NCBI RefSeq assembly: GCF_003601985.1
Contig: NZ_QZXA01000013.1
Location: 1-64,000 of the forward strand
Direction: 5' to 3'
Source of the DNA: Mesorhizobium jarvisii
GTDB lineage: Bacteria; Pseudomonadota; Alphaproteobacteria; Rhizobiales; Rhizobiaceae
Length of the DNA: 64,000 nucleotides
The notes below the pieces were generated by a model that was not told the DNA's origin, did not search any database, and saw only the letters and a program-made list of their open reading frames with translations. A program made the position numbers and the translations under genes. Positions 25,424 through 34,805 of this stretch are shown here, in pieces (the first letter of the stretch is position 1; the number at the start of each line of letters is the position of its first letter).

Positions 25424-26916
25424 TCGGTCTGGATCCAGACTGACTTGGTCTCCAGATACTCATGCAGATGCTCGATGCCGCCTTCGCGGCCATAGCCGGA
25501 CATCTTCATGCCGCCGAACGGCACCGCCGGGTCGATGGCGTGGTACATATTGACCCAGACCGAGCCGGCTTTGATGCGGCGCGCCAGCTTGTGCGCGGTG
25601 CCGAGATGCGTGGTGAAGATGCCGGCGGCGAGGCCATAGGGCGTCGCATTGGCGCGCGCCACGGCCTCATCGAGCGTGTCGAAGGGCATGGCGGAAATGA
25701 CCGGCCCGAAAATTTCTTCGCGCGCGATGGTCATCTTGTCCGATACAGCACCGAAGATGGTCGGCGCGATGAAGTTGCCGCCGTCATAAAGCGCGCCCGT
25801 CAGCCGCGAGCCGCCGGCGACCAGTTTCGCGCCCTCGTCGCTGCCGGCCTTGATATAGCCCTCCACCTTGCCGGCCTGCCTGGCATTGATCAGCGGCCCG
25901 ATTTCGGTCTCCGCCTCGATGCCGTGGCCGATGCGCAGCCTGCCGGCGAATTCCGCGACGCGGCGCACGAACTCGTCGTGGATTTCGCGCGCCACGAACA
26001 GGCGCGAGCCGGCGATGCAGATCTGGCCCGAATGCACGAACACCGCCATTGCCGCGACCGGAACGGCCTTGTCGATGTCGGCGTCGCGGCAGACGATGAT
26101 CGGCGACTTGCCGCCGAGCTCCAGCGAAACCCGTTTGAGGTTGGCCACACCCGCCCGCGCGATCGCTTGTCCGGTCAGCGTCGAGCCGGTGAAGACGATC
26201 TTGTTGACGTCGGGATGCTCGGCGAGCCGCGCGCCGGCCTCGGCTCCGGTGCCGGTCACGATGTTGACGACGCCGTCAGGCACGCCGGCTTCCTGCATCA
26301 GACGCGCGATCAGCAGCGGCGTCAGCGACGCCTCCTCCGAGGGCTTCAGCACGATGGTGCAGCCAGTGGCGAGCGCCGGCGCGATCTTCCAGATCGAGGC
26401 GGCGGTCGGCGCGTTCCAGGGAATGATCGCGCCGACGACACCGACAGGCTCGCGCCGGGTGAAGGAGACGATCTCGCCAGGGATCGAATTGTCGATGGAT
26501 TCGCCATGCAGCGCCGTCGCCATGCCGCCATAGAAACGCAGCATGCCGATGACGCGGCGCCGGTTGGCCAGCGTGCGGGTGATCGGCAGCCCCATGTCGA
26601 GCGTGTCGGAGACGCTGAGCTCTTCCCAATGCGTCTCGAACAGATCGGCGATGCGCAACAGCACGCATTGCCGCTCATAGGGCGAGAATTTCGACCACGG
26701 CCCTTCGAAGGCGGCGCGTGCGGCGGCCACCGCAGCGTCGACATCGGCCGTCCCGCCGCGCGGCACCGTGGCCAGCACCTCGCCTGTCGCGGGGTTCAGC
26801 GCCTTCATCTCCTGGCCGGACTGCGCCGCGACCCACTTGCCGCCGATGAACATCGGCCGGAATTCGCCATGGTAAAGCGTCGTGGCCTTCGCCCTCGGGT
26901 CGAAGTTCAGCGTCAT
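25420..26916 (-). CDS. NAD(P)-dependent aldehyde dehydrogenase
   Basis: This 498-residue enzyme of the ALDH superfamily oxidises an aldehyde to the acid. Asn168 in PWNAP, Glu266 in LELGGKS and nucleophile Cys300 in GQICIAG are all present, along with FTGSTLTGQ (244-249 region) for cofactor binding. AGGAGGAAGGG precedes the ATG. It is the last gene of the minus arm of the sugar-acid locus. Oxidation of a semialdehyde made from a dehydrated sugar acid is the likely role, inferred from context. Its stop codon is embedded in the palindromic repeat. Confidence 0.94.
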   Translation of the reverse strand: MTLNFDPRAKATTLYHGEFRPMFIGGKWVAAQSGQEMKALNPATGEVLATVPRGGTADVDAAVAAARAAFEGPWSKFSPYERQCVLLRIADLFETHWEELSVSDTLDMGLPITRTLANRRRVIGMLRFYGGMATALHGESIDNSIPGEIVSFTRREPVGVVGAIIPWNAPTAASIWKIAPALATGCTIVLKPSEEASLTPLLIARLMQEAGVPDGVVNIVTGTGAEAGARLAEHPDVNKIVFTGSTLTGQAIARAGVANLKRVSLELGGKSPIIVCRDADIDKAVPVAAMAVFVHSGQICIAGSRLFVAREIHDEFVRRVAEFAGRLRIGHGIEAETEIGPLINARQAGKVEGYIKAGSDEGAKLVAGGSRLTGALYDGGNFIAPTIFGAVSDKMTIAREEIFGPVISAMPFDTLDEAVARANATPYGLAAGIFTTHLGTAHKLARRIKAGSVWVNMYHAIDPAVPFGGMKMSGYGREGGIEHLHEYLETKSVWIQTD

Positions 26917-27086
26917 CCCTTCCTCCTACGAATTCCGCCGCGACTATTACTCCCGGCGCGGTCGACCTCAACGAGGAAAGATGAGCTTGGGCTCCATGCC
27001 GGCGGCGACGAGCACCGCAAACGTCGCCCGAGCGGCTGTCGGAAGCCGGCGCCAGGCACCGGCTCGCATGGTGAAAGAAGGATGGT

Positions 27087-28286
27087 TCAGTCGAAGAAGC
27101 CCGCATCCTCCTCGCTGAGATACTTCCTGGCCGCTTCGGCGTCGATATCGAGCCCCAGGCCCGGCGCTTCCAGCAGGTCCACCATGCTATCCCTGACGAT
27201 CTGCGCCGGCAGGCCGATCACCAGCTCCTCCCACCACGGGTCCGAGGCGCTGGGATATTCGAACGCCACGTAATTGGCCGGCAAGGTGGCGCAGACATTG
27301 ATCAGCGCGCCGAGGCCGAGCAGGCCGTTCGCGGTGCCGTGTGGCGCCATCAGGATCGAGTGCATGTAGGCGTGCTCGGCGACCCATTTGAGTTCGGCGA
27401 TGCCGCCGATATCGGCCGGATCGGGGCCGATGACCCGCACCGCCTGCGTCTCGATCAGTTCCTTGAAATTGTGCCTGAGGTAGATCTGCTCGCCGGTATG
27501 GATCGGCGTCGAGGTGGAGGTGGTCAGCTCGCGATAGGCCTGCGGATTGACCCACGGCACATAGTCGCCGGTCAGCATGTCCTCCAGCCACATCAGATTG
27601 TACTTCTCGACCGCGCGGGCGAACTTGATCGCATCGGGCAGCATCCAGCCCGGGCCGCAGTCGAGCGCCAGGCTGACCTTGTCGCCCAGCACCTCCTTCA
27701 TCGCGATCACGCAGTCGAGCATGTGATTGAAGCCGCGCTCGCTGATCACGCCCTGATCCATGGCGCCGTGATAACCGGCCTTCTTCTGCGTCACGCCGTA
27801 ATGGAAGCCTTCGATGCTGTCCTTCATGTTGGAGTGGAACGAGATTCCCTGCTTGACCATGAAGAAGTTCTGCGGCTGCTCCATCATCCATTTGACGTCG
27901 GCGGCGTAATCCTCCGGCCGGTCGCCGGCGCGTTTCCGGCGGATCGAGCCGTTGTAGACGCGCACCTTGTCGCGCACCTTGCCGCCAAGCAGCTTATAGA
28001 CCGGCACGCCCGCCGCCTTGCCGGCGATGTCCCATAAGGCGTGCTCGATGGCGGAGACGGCGGCGCCATAAGGCTTGAACGAGCCGCGCTGGCGGATCTT
28101 CAGCATCACCCGCTCGACGTCGGTCGGATCCTCGCCGATCAACGCCTCGCGGAAATGCAGCACAAACGGCTTGAGGTAGGTCTTTGTGAACTCGACCTCG
28201 CCAAGGCCATGGAGGCCTTCATCCGTGATGATGCGGACAATCGGGTGCTTGCCGATGACGGCGCAGCGCAGGTCGGTGATCTTCAT
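27087..28286 (-). CDS. Mandelate racemase/muconate lactonizing enzyme-family protein (1)
   Basis: This 399-residue enolase-superfamily enzyme is a probable acid-sugar dehydratase. The capping domain lies at about 1-115 and the barrel follows. Metal ligands appear to be Asp209 (ALDCGPG), Glu235 (WLEDM) and Glu266 (HTGEQ), with catalytic His316 in APHGTANG. Lys145 in MVKQG may be the partner base. It is one of four paralogous but clearly different family members in this locus, following the NIPSNAP gene by nine bases. The substrate cannot be read from sequence. Confidence 0.92.
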   Translation of the reverse strand: MKITDLRCAVIGKHPIVRIITDEGLHGLGEVEFTKTYLKPFVLHFREALIGEDPTDVERVMLKIRQRGSFKPYGAAVSAIEHALWDIAGKAAGVPVYKLLGGKVRDKVRVYNGSIRRKRAGDRPEDYAADVKWMMEQPQNFFMVKQGISFHSNMKDSIEGFHYGVTQKKAGYHGAMDQGVISERGFNHMLDCVIAMKEVLGDKVSLALDCGPGWMLPDAIKFARAVEKYNLMWLEDMLTGDYVPWVNPQAYRELTTSTSTPIHTGEQIYLRHNFKELIETQAVRVIGPDPADIGGIAELKWVAEHAYMHSILMAPHGTANGLLGLGALINVCATLPANYVAFEYPSASDPWWEELVIGLPAQIVRDSMVDLLEAPGLGLDIDAEAARKYLSEEDAGFFD

Positions 28287-28295
28287 GGCGCAGTC

Positions 28296-28622
28296 CTATT
28301 TCACAGACGAGAAAGCTGTCGGCGTGAGCAGCTGGCTGCTGATATTGGCAACGATCTGCCCGTCGCGCTCCGACTCGTCGCGGGCCCTGTGCCATGCCGG
28401 ATCGGTGACGAAAGCCGCCCATTTCGCCTCACGCTCGGCCAGCGATTCCCAGGCGATGAAATAGGTGAGCCGATTGCTGTTTTCGCCGATCGCCGTGGTG
28501 AAAAACCCGGCTTGGCGGATGCCATGCCTCTCCCAGATGGCCAGCGTTTGCTCGGAAAAGCGCTTGAGCAAAGCCGGCAGCCTGCCCGGCAGGCAGTCAT
28601 AGATACGCAGTTCGTAGATCAT
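28296..28622 (-). CDS. NIPSNAP-family protein
   Basis: This 108-residue dimeric alpha/beta-barrel-type protein begins MIYELRIYDCLPGRLPALL, the hallmark NIPSNAP start. It continues with FTTAIGENSNRLTYFIAWES and FVTDPAWHRAR. The start at 28622 is chosen because family similarity begins exactly there; the longer frame adds only unrelated residues. It sits between two enolase-superfamily genes in the same operon and may be an accessory catabolic protein. No reaction is established. Confidence 0.88.
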   Translation of the reverse strand: MIYELRIYDCLPGRLPALLKRFSEQTLAIWERHGIRQAGFFTTAIGENSNRLTYFIAWESLAEREAKWAAFVTDPAWHRARDESERDGQIVANISSQLLTPTAFSSVK

Positions 28623-28726
28623 GGTTTCGTCCGTTTCTTTCTTCGCCTCTCCCTTGGGAGAGGTCGACACCAATGGTCGGTCGTAGGCCCTGTGAGCCTG
28701 GCGGGAATGATGGCAGGGGGCCTGGG

Positions 28727-30082
28727 CTAACTCCAGGTCCGGTCCCAGCTATATTCATTGTCCCAATGCTCGGTGGATTGCCATATCCCCGTGACACCGG
28801 GCTGCAGATGCTGGCCGATCACCTCGTCGACCACATCGTCTATGCCCAGCCCCGGTCTGTCGGGCACGGTGATGAAGCCGTCCTTGACGAGCGGCTTGGG
28901 CAGGCCGGTGACGATATCGTCCCACCAGTCGACATCGGCGGAGTGGTATTCGAGCGCCATGAAGTTCTCCGTCGCGGTCGCGACATGCGCGGCGGCCATC
29001 GCGGCGATCGGACTTTCGGCCATATGGATCGCCATGGCGACACCGTGATCCTGCGCCATGTCGCCGATCTTGGTCTCGAGAATGCCCCCGCTGGTGAGCA
29101 GGTCCGGGTGGATGACCGAGAGGCCGCCGCTCTTGAGCAGCGGCTCGAAGCCCTCCTTGAGGTAGATGTCCTCGCCGGTGCAGATCGGCACCGTGGTGGC
29201 CTGCTGCAATTGCCGGTACTGTTCGGTATATTGCCAGGGGATCACATCCTCCAGCCAGGCCGGAACGTATTTCTCGATACGGCGCGACAGGCGTATACCG
29301 TCCTGCAGCGAGATGTGGCCGACATGGTCGATGGCGAGCGGGATCTCATACCCGATCACCTCGCGAACCTGGTGGATGTACTCCTCGAGCAGATCGATCC
29401 CCTTTTCGGTGAAATGCAGGCCGGTGAACGGGTGCTGCACGTTCTGCGCGTCGTAGGCGAGATTGCGGGCCTTGCGCTCCTCAAGCGTGCCGCCACGGCC
29501 GCGTGGATTGGCATGAAACCCGTCGAGCGCTCCGGCTGGCGCGGACACGGCGCCCGGGACATGGGCGATCTGCATCAAGCCCAGATCCATCTTGAGGAAG
29601 GTGAAACCGCGATCCATGCGCTGCTTGAGGCGCTTTCCGGTTTCGGTGCCGCTCGGTTTCTCGGCGTCGGTGTCGCAATAGACGCGCACCTGATCGCGGA
29701 ACTTGCCGCCGAGCATCTGGTAGATGGGGACGCCATAGGCCTTGCCGGCGAGATCCCACAGCGCGATCTCGACCGCCGACACGCCGCCGCCTTGCCGGCC
29801 GTGCCCGCCGAACTGCTTGATGCGGCGAAACAGGCGATCGATATCGCAAGGGTTCTCGCCAAGCAGCCGGCTTTTCAGCATCAACGCGAAGGTAGCGCTG
29901 GCGCCGTCACGCACCTCGCCGAGCCCGACGATGCCCTGGTTGGTGTAGATCTTGAGAAGCGCCGAGGTGAATGGCGCGCCGACGATTTCGGCCACCCGCA
30001 TGTCGGTGATGCGAAGGTCGGATGGCTTGGAATTCGTGTTGACCCGATTGAGAGCCTCGCCGGCTCCACCCGTCTTTGGCAT
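28727..30082 (-). CDS. Mandelate racemase/muconate lactonizing enzyme-family protein (2)
   Basis: This 451-residue enolase-superfamily protein is longer than its neighbours, with an insertion at about residues 170-215. Likely metal ligands are Asp252 (AIDHVGH), Glu278 (WLEDV) and Glu304 (CTGED), with Lys164 in LKMD. The usual His-loop reads AIHMAESP rather than the PHxxxxP-type loop of its neighbours, so the reaction may differ from theirs. GAGGAT precedes the ATG. It lies in the minus arm, 60 bases from enolase-family gene 3. Confidence 0.92.
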   Translation of the reverse strand: MPKTGGAGEALNRVNTNSKPSDLRITDMRVAEIVGAPFTSALLKIYTNQGIVGLGEVRDGASATFALMLKSRLLGENPCDIDRLFRRIKQFGGHGRQGGGVSAVEIALWDLAGKAYGVPIYQMLGGKFRDQVRVYCDTDAEKPSGTETGKRLKQRMDRGFTFLKMDLGLMQIAHVPGAVSAPAGALDGFHANPRGRGGTLEERKARNLAYDAQNVQHPFTGLHFTEKGIDLLEEYIHQVREVIGYEIPLAIDHVGHISLQDGIRLSRRIEKYVPAWLEDVIPWQYTEQYRQLQQATTVPICTGEDIYLKEGFEPLLKSGGLSVIHPDLLTSGGILETKIGDMAQDHGVAMAIHMAESPIAAMAAAHVATATENFMALEYHSADVDWWDDIVTGLPKPLVKDGFITVPDRPGLGIDDVVDEVIGQHLQPGVTGIWQSTEHWDNEYSWDRTWS

Positions 30083-30142
30083 GATCTATCCTCGTTCTGG
30101 TCGGGGGCTTGCGCCGCGAACGCCGCCCGGCATTGAGCGTTG

Positions 30143-31309
30143 CTAGCTCAGCTCGATCTCGTGGGCTTGCAGGTAATCGCGGTTCATCTCGACACCGAGA
30201 CCAGGCTTCGACGTCAGCTTGAGGCTGCCGTTCGAAACGTCGAGCGGTCTGTCGATGAGGTGATCGTATTTGCCCAGGTTCCACTCCGACGTTTCGAGCT
30301 TGTAGAAGTTCGGAACGGTCATCATCACCTGCGCCCCCGCGACCACGTTAATCGGCCCCGCGGCGTCATGCGGCGAGACCGGGATGTAGTAGGCTTCGCA
30401 CAGGGCGGAAATCTTCTTGAGTTCGGTAATGCCGCCGGTCCAGGTGACGTCAGGCATGATGTAGTCAGCGAGCTTGTTCTCGAGCACCGGCACGAAATCC
30501 CATTTCGTGTGGCCGCGCTCGCCCCATGAGATTGGAGCACTAACCTTGTCACGCACCTGCTTGAGCGCGTTGAGGCTTTCGGGCGGACAGGGCTCCTCGA
30601 ACCAGTCGATCTGGCCGGCTTCCTCCAGGCTGCGGCAGAGGCGAATGGCGGTGGGAACGTCGAAGCGGCCATGCGCATCGATGAGGATGTCGACGTCAGG
30701 ACCCGCCGTTTCGCGGATCAGCGCCGTGAGTTCGGCCGCTTGGCGCTCGTCCTTGCGGGTCATGCTGCCATCGAGGTAGCCGTCCCGCTGCTCGCGCGAC
30801 AGCCCATCGGGGCCGCGGCCCTGATGCGGAAAAGGGTCGAACTTGAGCCCTGTGTGCCCGGACTCGACGATGTCCCTGATTTCGCGGACCACAGCCTCCT
30901 TGCTGGTGAACTTGGCCTGGTTGGGATGGGTGTAGAGCGCGATTTCCTCGCGCACCGGACCACCAAGCAACTCGTAGATCGGCTTGCCGAGGACTTTGCC
31001 ACGGATGTCCCAGAGGGCTATGTCGATGGCGCTCACGCATTCGACGGCGGCGCCGCGGCTGCCCATATAGGTGAAGCTGCGGAAAATCTTGTGCCACAGC
31101 TGCTCGATGCGCGCCGGGTCCTCGCCGGTCACGGAGGCACCGATCTGTCGCAGGATCGTGCAGAGCGCACGGTTGGCAAGCTTCGTCGTGGTGGTGATCT
31201 CCCCCCAGCCGCTCACGCCTTCGTCGGTCGTCACTTCGACGAACAGGTACTCCCCCCAATAGGAAGCATCGGATTTGATCAGCCACGGCCGAATGCTCGT
31301 GATTTTCAT
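30143..31309 (-). CDS. Mandelate racemase/muconate lactonizing enzyme-family protein (3)
   Basis: This 388-residue enolase-superfamily protein is probably a sugar-acid dehydratase. Metal ligands appear to be Asp211 (LIDAHGRF), Glu238 (WFEEP) and Glu264 (SWGER), with His213 two residues after the Asp and His314 in SPHDAAGP. LKFDPF (155-160) supplies the second-strand Lys region. The Asp-x-His plus barrel-end His layout is that of galactonate-dehydratase-like enzymes. It follows the GntR gene by 55 bases on the same strand. Confidence 0.92.
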   Translation of the reverse strand: MKITSIRPWLIKSDASYWGEYLFVEVTTDEGVSGWGEITTTTKLANRALCTILRQIGASVTGEDPARIEQLWHKIFRSFTYMGSRGAAVECVSAIDIALWDIRGKVLGKPIYELLGGPVREEIALYTHPNQAKFTSKEAVVREIRDIVESGHTGLKFDPFPHQGRGPDGLSREQRDGYLDGSMTRKDERQAAELTALIRETAGPDVDILIDAHGRFDVPTAIRLCRSLEEAGQIDWFEEPCPPESLNALKQVRDKVSAPISWGERGHTKWDFVPVLENKLADYIMPDVTWTGGITELKKISALCEAYYIPVSPHDAAGPINVVAGAQVMMTVPNFYKLETSEWNLGKYDHLIDRPLDVSNGSLKLTSKPGLGVEMNRDYLQAHEIELS

Positions 31310-31364
31310 CTCTCAACTATCCTCATCTGGATGACCTAAAGAGCGGTGTTCCGGGCCGATTGAT

Positions 31365-32132
31365 CTACCCTGCCCGCGCGGCGTTGCGCGCGCGCATGTG
31401 TTCAAGGACATGCCGCCCGGAGCCCTCGACATGGCGCGCAATGAGTTCGGCTGCCTCGTCGGCATTTCCCGCCTTCACATGCGCGATGAGCTCGCGGTGC
31501 TCGCGGATGATGGCGGCACGCCGGGCGAGCGTGAAATTGAAACGACGGCTCACGGCGCGCAGCACTTCGCGATGTTTCCACCAAAGCTCGGCGGCATGGC
31601 GGTTGTAGTGCCTCTGGTACATCACGGTGTGAAAAGCGGTGTCCAGCTCGCTGTGCCTGAACGTGTCGGCAAAATTGTTCTCTTCGATCAGACCTTGAAG
31701 ACGTTCGAGTTCGGCGATGTCCTCGTCGGTGGCCATGCTCACGAACCATCGCGTCAGGGCCGGCTCGATCAGCACACCGATCTCGTAGATATCGCGGACA
31801 AAATCCTGATCTATGGGCCGCACGCGTGCCCCGCGATTGGGCAGAAAGGTGACAAAGCCTTCGCCGCGCAACAGTTGCAGGGCCTCGCGCACGGGATTGG
31901 TCGAGGTGCCGTGACGCCGGGCCAGATCGGTGACCACCAGACGCTCGTTGGCGGCGAGCCGGCCCTCGATGATGTCCTCCCTGATCAGCTCATAAAGCGA
32001 GGCGCCCTCGCTCGAGGCGCCGAGAGGATCGATCCCCTCGGGTGGCTCGGCTTTAAATTCCCGCGTGTCGGCCAAGGCCGGTTCCCCCTTCCATGAATAC
32101 ACACCTTTCTCGATATCACGCACGATTTCCAT
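31365..32132 (-). CDS. GntR-family transcriptional regulator, FCD subfamily
   Basis: This 255-residue repressor-type protein has a winged helix at about 45-110 (ASLYELIREDIIEGRL, TSTNPVREALQLLRGEGFV) and an FCD ligand domain with Asp/His residues at SELDTAFH, REHRELIAHV and IARHVEG. FadR/UxuR-type FCD proteins sense small acids, which fits an acid-sugar locus. The ATG at 32132 has no strong ribosome-binding site; a TTG 18 codons downstream behind AAGGGGGAA is an alternative. It is divergent from the ABC importer and heads the minus arm, so it probably controls both arms. Confidence 0.92.
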   Translation of the reverse strand: MEIVRDIEKGVYSWKGEPALADTREFKAEPPEGIDPLGASSEGASLYELIREDIIEGRLAANERLVVTDLARRHGTSTNPVREALQLLRGEGFVTFLPNRGARVRPIDQDFVRDIYEIGVLIEPALTRWFVSMATDEDIAELERLQGLIEENNFADTFRHSELDTAFHTVMYQRHYNRHAAELWWKHREVLRAVSRRFNFTLARRAAIIREHRELIAHVKAGNADEAAELIARHVEGSGRHVLEHMRARNAARAG

Positions 32133-32289
32133 AAACAATGTACGATTTGTTGCGTTGACAGCCAATCTGCGATCTGAAAACGTATAAGTTGCTCTAAGGG
32201 GTACATTTGAGGAGATGTCCCCGCGACCGACGAGTAAGGCCGCTCGCCTCGATGCAGAGCGGCATGGGAGAGAAACCTGGAGGATACCT
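32133..32289. promoter_or_regulatory. Divergent promoter between the GntR arm and the ABC importer arm
   Basis: This gap holds a TTGACA element (32155-32160) and two partly symmetric GTAC/GTAT-centred sites: ACAATGTACGATTTGT (32135-32150) and AACGTATAAGTT (32179-32190). FCD-type GntR proteins often bind such short AT-rich palindromes. TGGAGGAT before 32290 is the ribosome-binding site of the binding-protein gene. Confidence 0.45.
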
Positions 32290-33768
32290 ATGACGAGGAT
32301 CACACTCGGCGGTGCCGTCCTGCGCGGCACTGTCTCCACTGCATTGATCGCATCGTTGATGTCCGCACCGGCCCTGGGCGCGGCGCCGGTCGACTTGAGC
32401 AAGTGGTCGCCGGAATATGTGCGCTCCATTGCGGGCACGCAGGAATTTGACACGGCCGCCGATTGCGGCAAGGTCACCCCGCTCGACTACAAGGGGCGAC
32501 TGACCTTCTGGTATCAGGGCGTGTTCGAGGGCGACCCCGATCTCTTGCGCCAGTACTACAAGGATTTCTTCGAGACCTTCCGCAAGACCTATCCGAACAT
32601 CCAGCTCGAAGAACAGGCCCTCACCTACAACGATCTCCTGGACAAATTCCGCACGGCGCTCCTTGGCAATGCGGCGCCGATGGCGGTCCGCCTGCAAATC
32701 CTGGGTGGCACCGAGTTCGCTTCAAAGGGCTATCTGCAGCCGCTCAAGCCCGAGGATGTAGGGTATTCGGCGGATGATTTCTGGCCCGGCGCCATGAAAG
32801 CCGTGACCTGGGACGGCGTGACCTACGGCATTCCAACCAACAATGAGACGATGGCGTTCATCTGGAACGCCGATATCTTCAAGCGCGCGGGCCTCGATCC
32901 GGACAAGGCTCCGGCAACCTGGGACGACGTCGTCAAGTATTCCAAGCAGATCCATGACAAGCTCGGCATTGCCGGTTACGGCCTCGTGGCCCGCAAGAAT
33001 GCCGGCAATACCCCGTACCGCTTCATGCCTCAGTTATGGGCCTATGGCGGCGGCGTCTTCGACGAAACCTCGGCGAACCCGACCTATCAGCAGATCGAGC
33101 TCGACAGCCCGCAGAGCAAGGCCGCGCTGCAAGCCTCTTACGACATGTATGTCCGCGACAAGTCGGTTCCGGTCTCGGCACTCACCAACCAGCAGGCCGA
33201 CAACCAGCCGCTGTTCCTCGCCGGCCAGCTCGGCATGATGATCTCGCACCCGTCCGACTACAATGTCATGCTCGACCTGCAGAAGAAGGCGACCGGCACC
33301 GACAAGGACAAGGCGCAGACCGTCATCGACAACATGCGCTACGGCCTGATCCCGACCGGCCCTGACGGCAAGCGCGCCGTCGTCTTCGGCGGCTCGAACA
33401 TTCACATCCTGAAGCCCGAATATGTCGAGGGCGGCAAGGTGGACGAACCGGCCGCGAAGGCTATCATCTGCATGTGGACCAGCCCGGAATGGTCGCTGAA
33501 GATGGCCTATGCCGGCTCGAACCCGGGCAATCTCAACGGCTTCAAGACCAAATGGATGAAAGAGCGTCTGGACAGCATCAAGTTCCTCGATGTCACGACC
33601 TCGATGTTGCCATACGGCATCCCGTTCCCGGCGCTGCCGCAATCTCCCGAGATCATGAACATCATCATCCCGGACATGCTGCAGAATGCCCTGACTGGAG
33701 CGATGACCGTCGATCAGGCAGCGGACGACGCGGCCAAGAAGGTGAAAGACCTGATGGGCGGACTCTAG
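32290..33768 (+). CDS. MalE/UgpB-type ABC transporter substrate-binding protein
   Basis: This 492-residue extracellular solute-binding protein (family 1) has a Sec signal peptide at about residues 1-37 (ending SAPALGA). Typical elements are GRLTFWYQGVFEGDPDLL, NAAPMAVRLQILGG, YGIPTNNETMAFIWNADIFKRAGLD, and FGGSNIHIL. It is longer than most family members by about 60 residues. The start at 32290 follows TGGAGGAT. Two permeases and an ATPase follow. The likely ligand is the sugar acid or a glycoside that feeds the surrounding dehydratases. Confidence 0.92.
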   Translation: MTRITLGGAVLRGTVSTALIASLMSAPALGAAPVDLSKWSPEYVRSIAGTQEFDTAADCGKVTPLDYKGRLTFWYQGVFEGDPDLLRQYYKDFFETFRKTYPNIQLEEQALTYNDLLDKFRTALLGNAAPMAVRLQILGGTEFASKGYLQPLKPEDVGYSADDFWPGAMKAVTWDGVTYGIPTNNETMAFIWNADIFKRAGLDPDKAPATWDDVVKYSKQIHDKLGIAGYGLVARKNAGNTPYRFMPQLWAYGGGVFDETSANPTYQQIELDSPQSKAALQASYDMYVRDKSVPVSALTNQQADNQPLFLAGQLGMMISHPSDYNVMLDLQKKATGTDKDKAQTVIDNMRYGLIPTGPDGKRAVVFGGSNIHILKPEYVEGGKVDEPAAKAIICMWTSPEWSLKMAYAGSNPGNLNGFKTKWMKERLDSIKFLDVTTSMLPYGIPFPALPQSPEIMNIIIPDMLQNALTGAMTVDQAADDAAKKVKDLMGGL

Positions 33769-33845
33769 TCCGAGCCTGACCTGCGATCCTGACCGGCTGC
33801 CCCAAGGGTCAGCCGGTTCGTTCCGACGAACAAGGGCACGCCAAA

Positions 33846-34805
33846 GTGACGATCGTGACCGGCAAGACCGAGGCTCGCCGAAGATTGCAACCCGGTAAAT
33901 CCGGTGTGCTGCGCAAGATCTGGGAGCATCGCGCTGACTATGCGTACGTGCTGCCCGCGATCGCCGTGATGCTCGTCGTCATCGCCTATCCGATCTACTA
34001 CACCATCGAGCTGTCGTTCTTTAATACGCCGCCTGGCCTGCAGCTCCGCGACAAGACCTTCGTCGGCTTCAACAATTACACCGCCATCCTCACCAGTGCG
34101 GTGTTCTGGAAGGTCACCTGGAACACGCTGATCTGGACGGTGGGGTCCACCGGCATCTCCTTCGTCCTGGGGTTTGCCGCCGCGCTGGCGCTCCACCGTG
34201 ACTTTTTCGGCCGTGGTGTGCTGCGCGCCATCCTGATCATTCCCTGGGTCATCAGCGCGGTCGCCGCCTCCTATATCTGGAAGTGGATCTACCACTCGGA
34301 CTTTGGCATCATCGGCGCGGTGCTGGTCGGCCTCGGACTGGCCGACCGGCCGCCGAATTTCATCGACAGCGTCTCGACGGTGCTGCCCTCCCTTATCGTC
34401 GTCAACATCTGGCGCGAATTTCCGTTTGCCATGATCATGATGATGGCCGGCCTGCAGACGGTCCCCGACCAGTTGCTGCGCGCCGCCAAAGTCGACGGGG
34501 CCAATGCGTGGCAGCGCTTCTGGCACGTCACCTTCCCGCATTTGAGAAACGTCTCGACCGTGACGATCCTGCTGCTGGCGGTCGCCAACTTCAATTCCTT
34601 CATCATCCCCTGGATCATGACCGGCGGCGGTCCGTCGAACGCATCGCATATCTGGATCACCCACATCTATGAACTCGCCTTCGGCCGGCAGCGCTGGGGG
34701 GTGGCGTCGGCCTACTCGGTGCTGCTGTTCATCATCCTGATGACGTTCGGCTACTTCTACGTCCGCGCGCTAAGCGGCAACGACAGGAAGGATGGCAGCG
34801 CATGA
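33846..34805 (+). CDS. MalF/UgpA-type ABC transporter permease
   Basis: This 319-residue inner-membrane permease has six hydrophobic segments, beginning with YVLPAIAVMLVVIAYPIYY. The EAA loop reads VPDQLLRAAKVDGANAWQRF near residue 215. It begins at a GTG. A 77-base gap separates it from the binding-protein gene, and it overlaps the next permease by four bases (ATGA). It pairs with the MalG-type protein in the importer. Confidence 0.93.
   Translation: MTIVTGKTEARRRLQPGKSGVLRKIWEHRADYAYVLPAIAVMLVVIAYPIYYTIELSFFNTPPGLQLRDKTFVGFNNYTAILTSAVFWKVTWNTLIWTVGSTGISFVLGFAAALALHRDFFGRGVLRAILIIPWVISAVAASYIWKWIYHSDFGIIGAVLVGLGLADRPPNFIDSVSTVLPSLIVVNIWREFPFAMIMMMAGLQTVPDQLLRAAKVDGANAWQRFWHVTFPHLRNVSTVTILLLAVANFNSFIIPWIMTGGGPSNASHIWITHIYELAFGRQRWGVASAYSVLLFIILMTFGYFYVRALSGNDRKDGSA

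Noticed and set aside
25462..27273. A 603-codon plus-strand ORF opposite the aldehyde dehydrogenase
   Set aside because: The aldehyde dehydrogenase on the other strand has all catalytic residues, whereas this frame shows only composition-driven openness.
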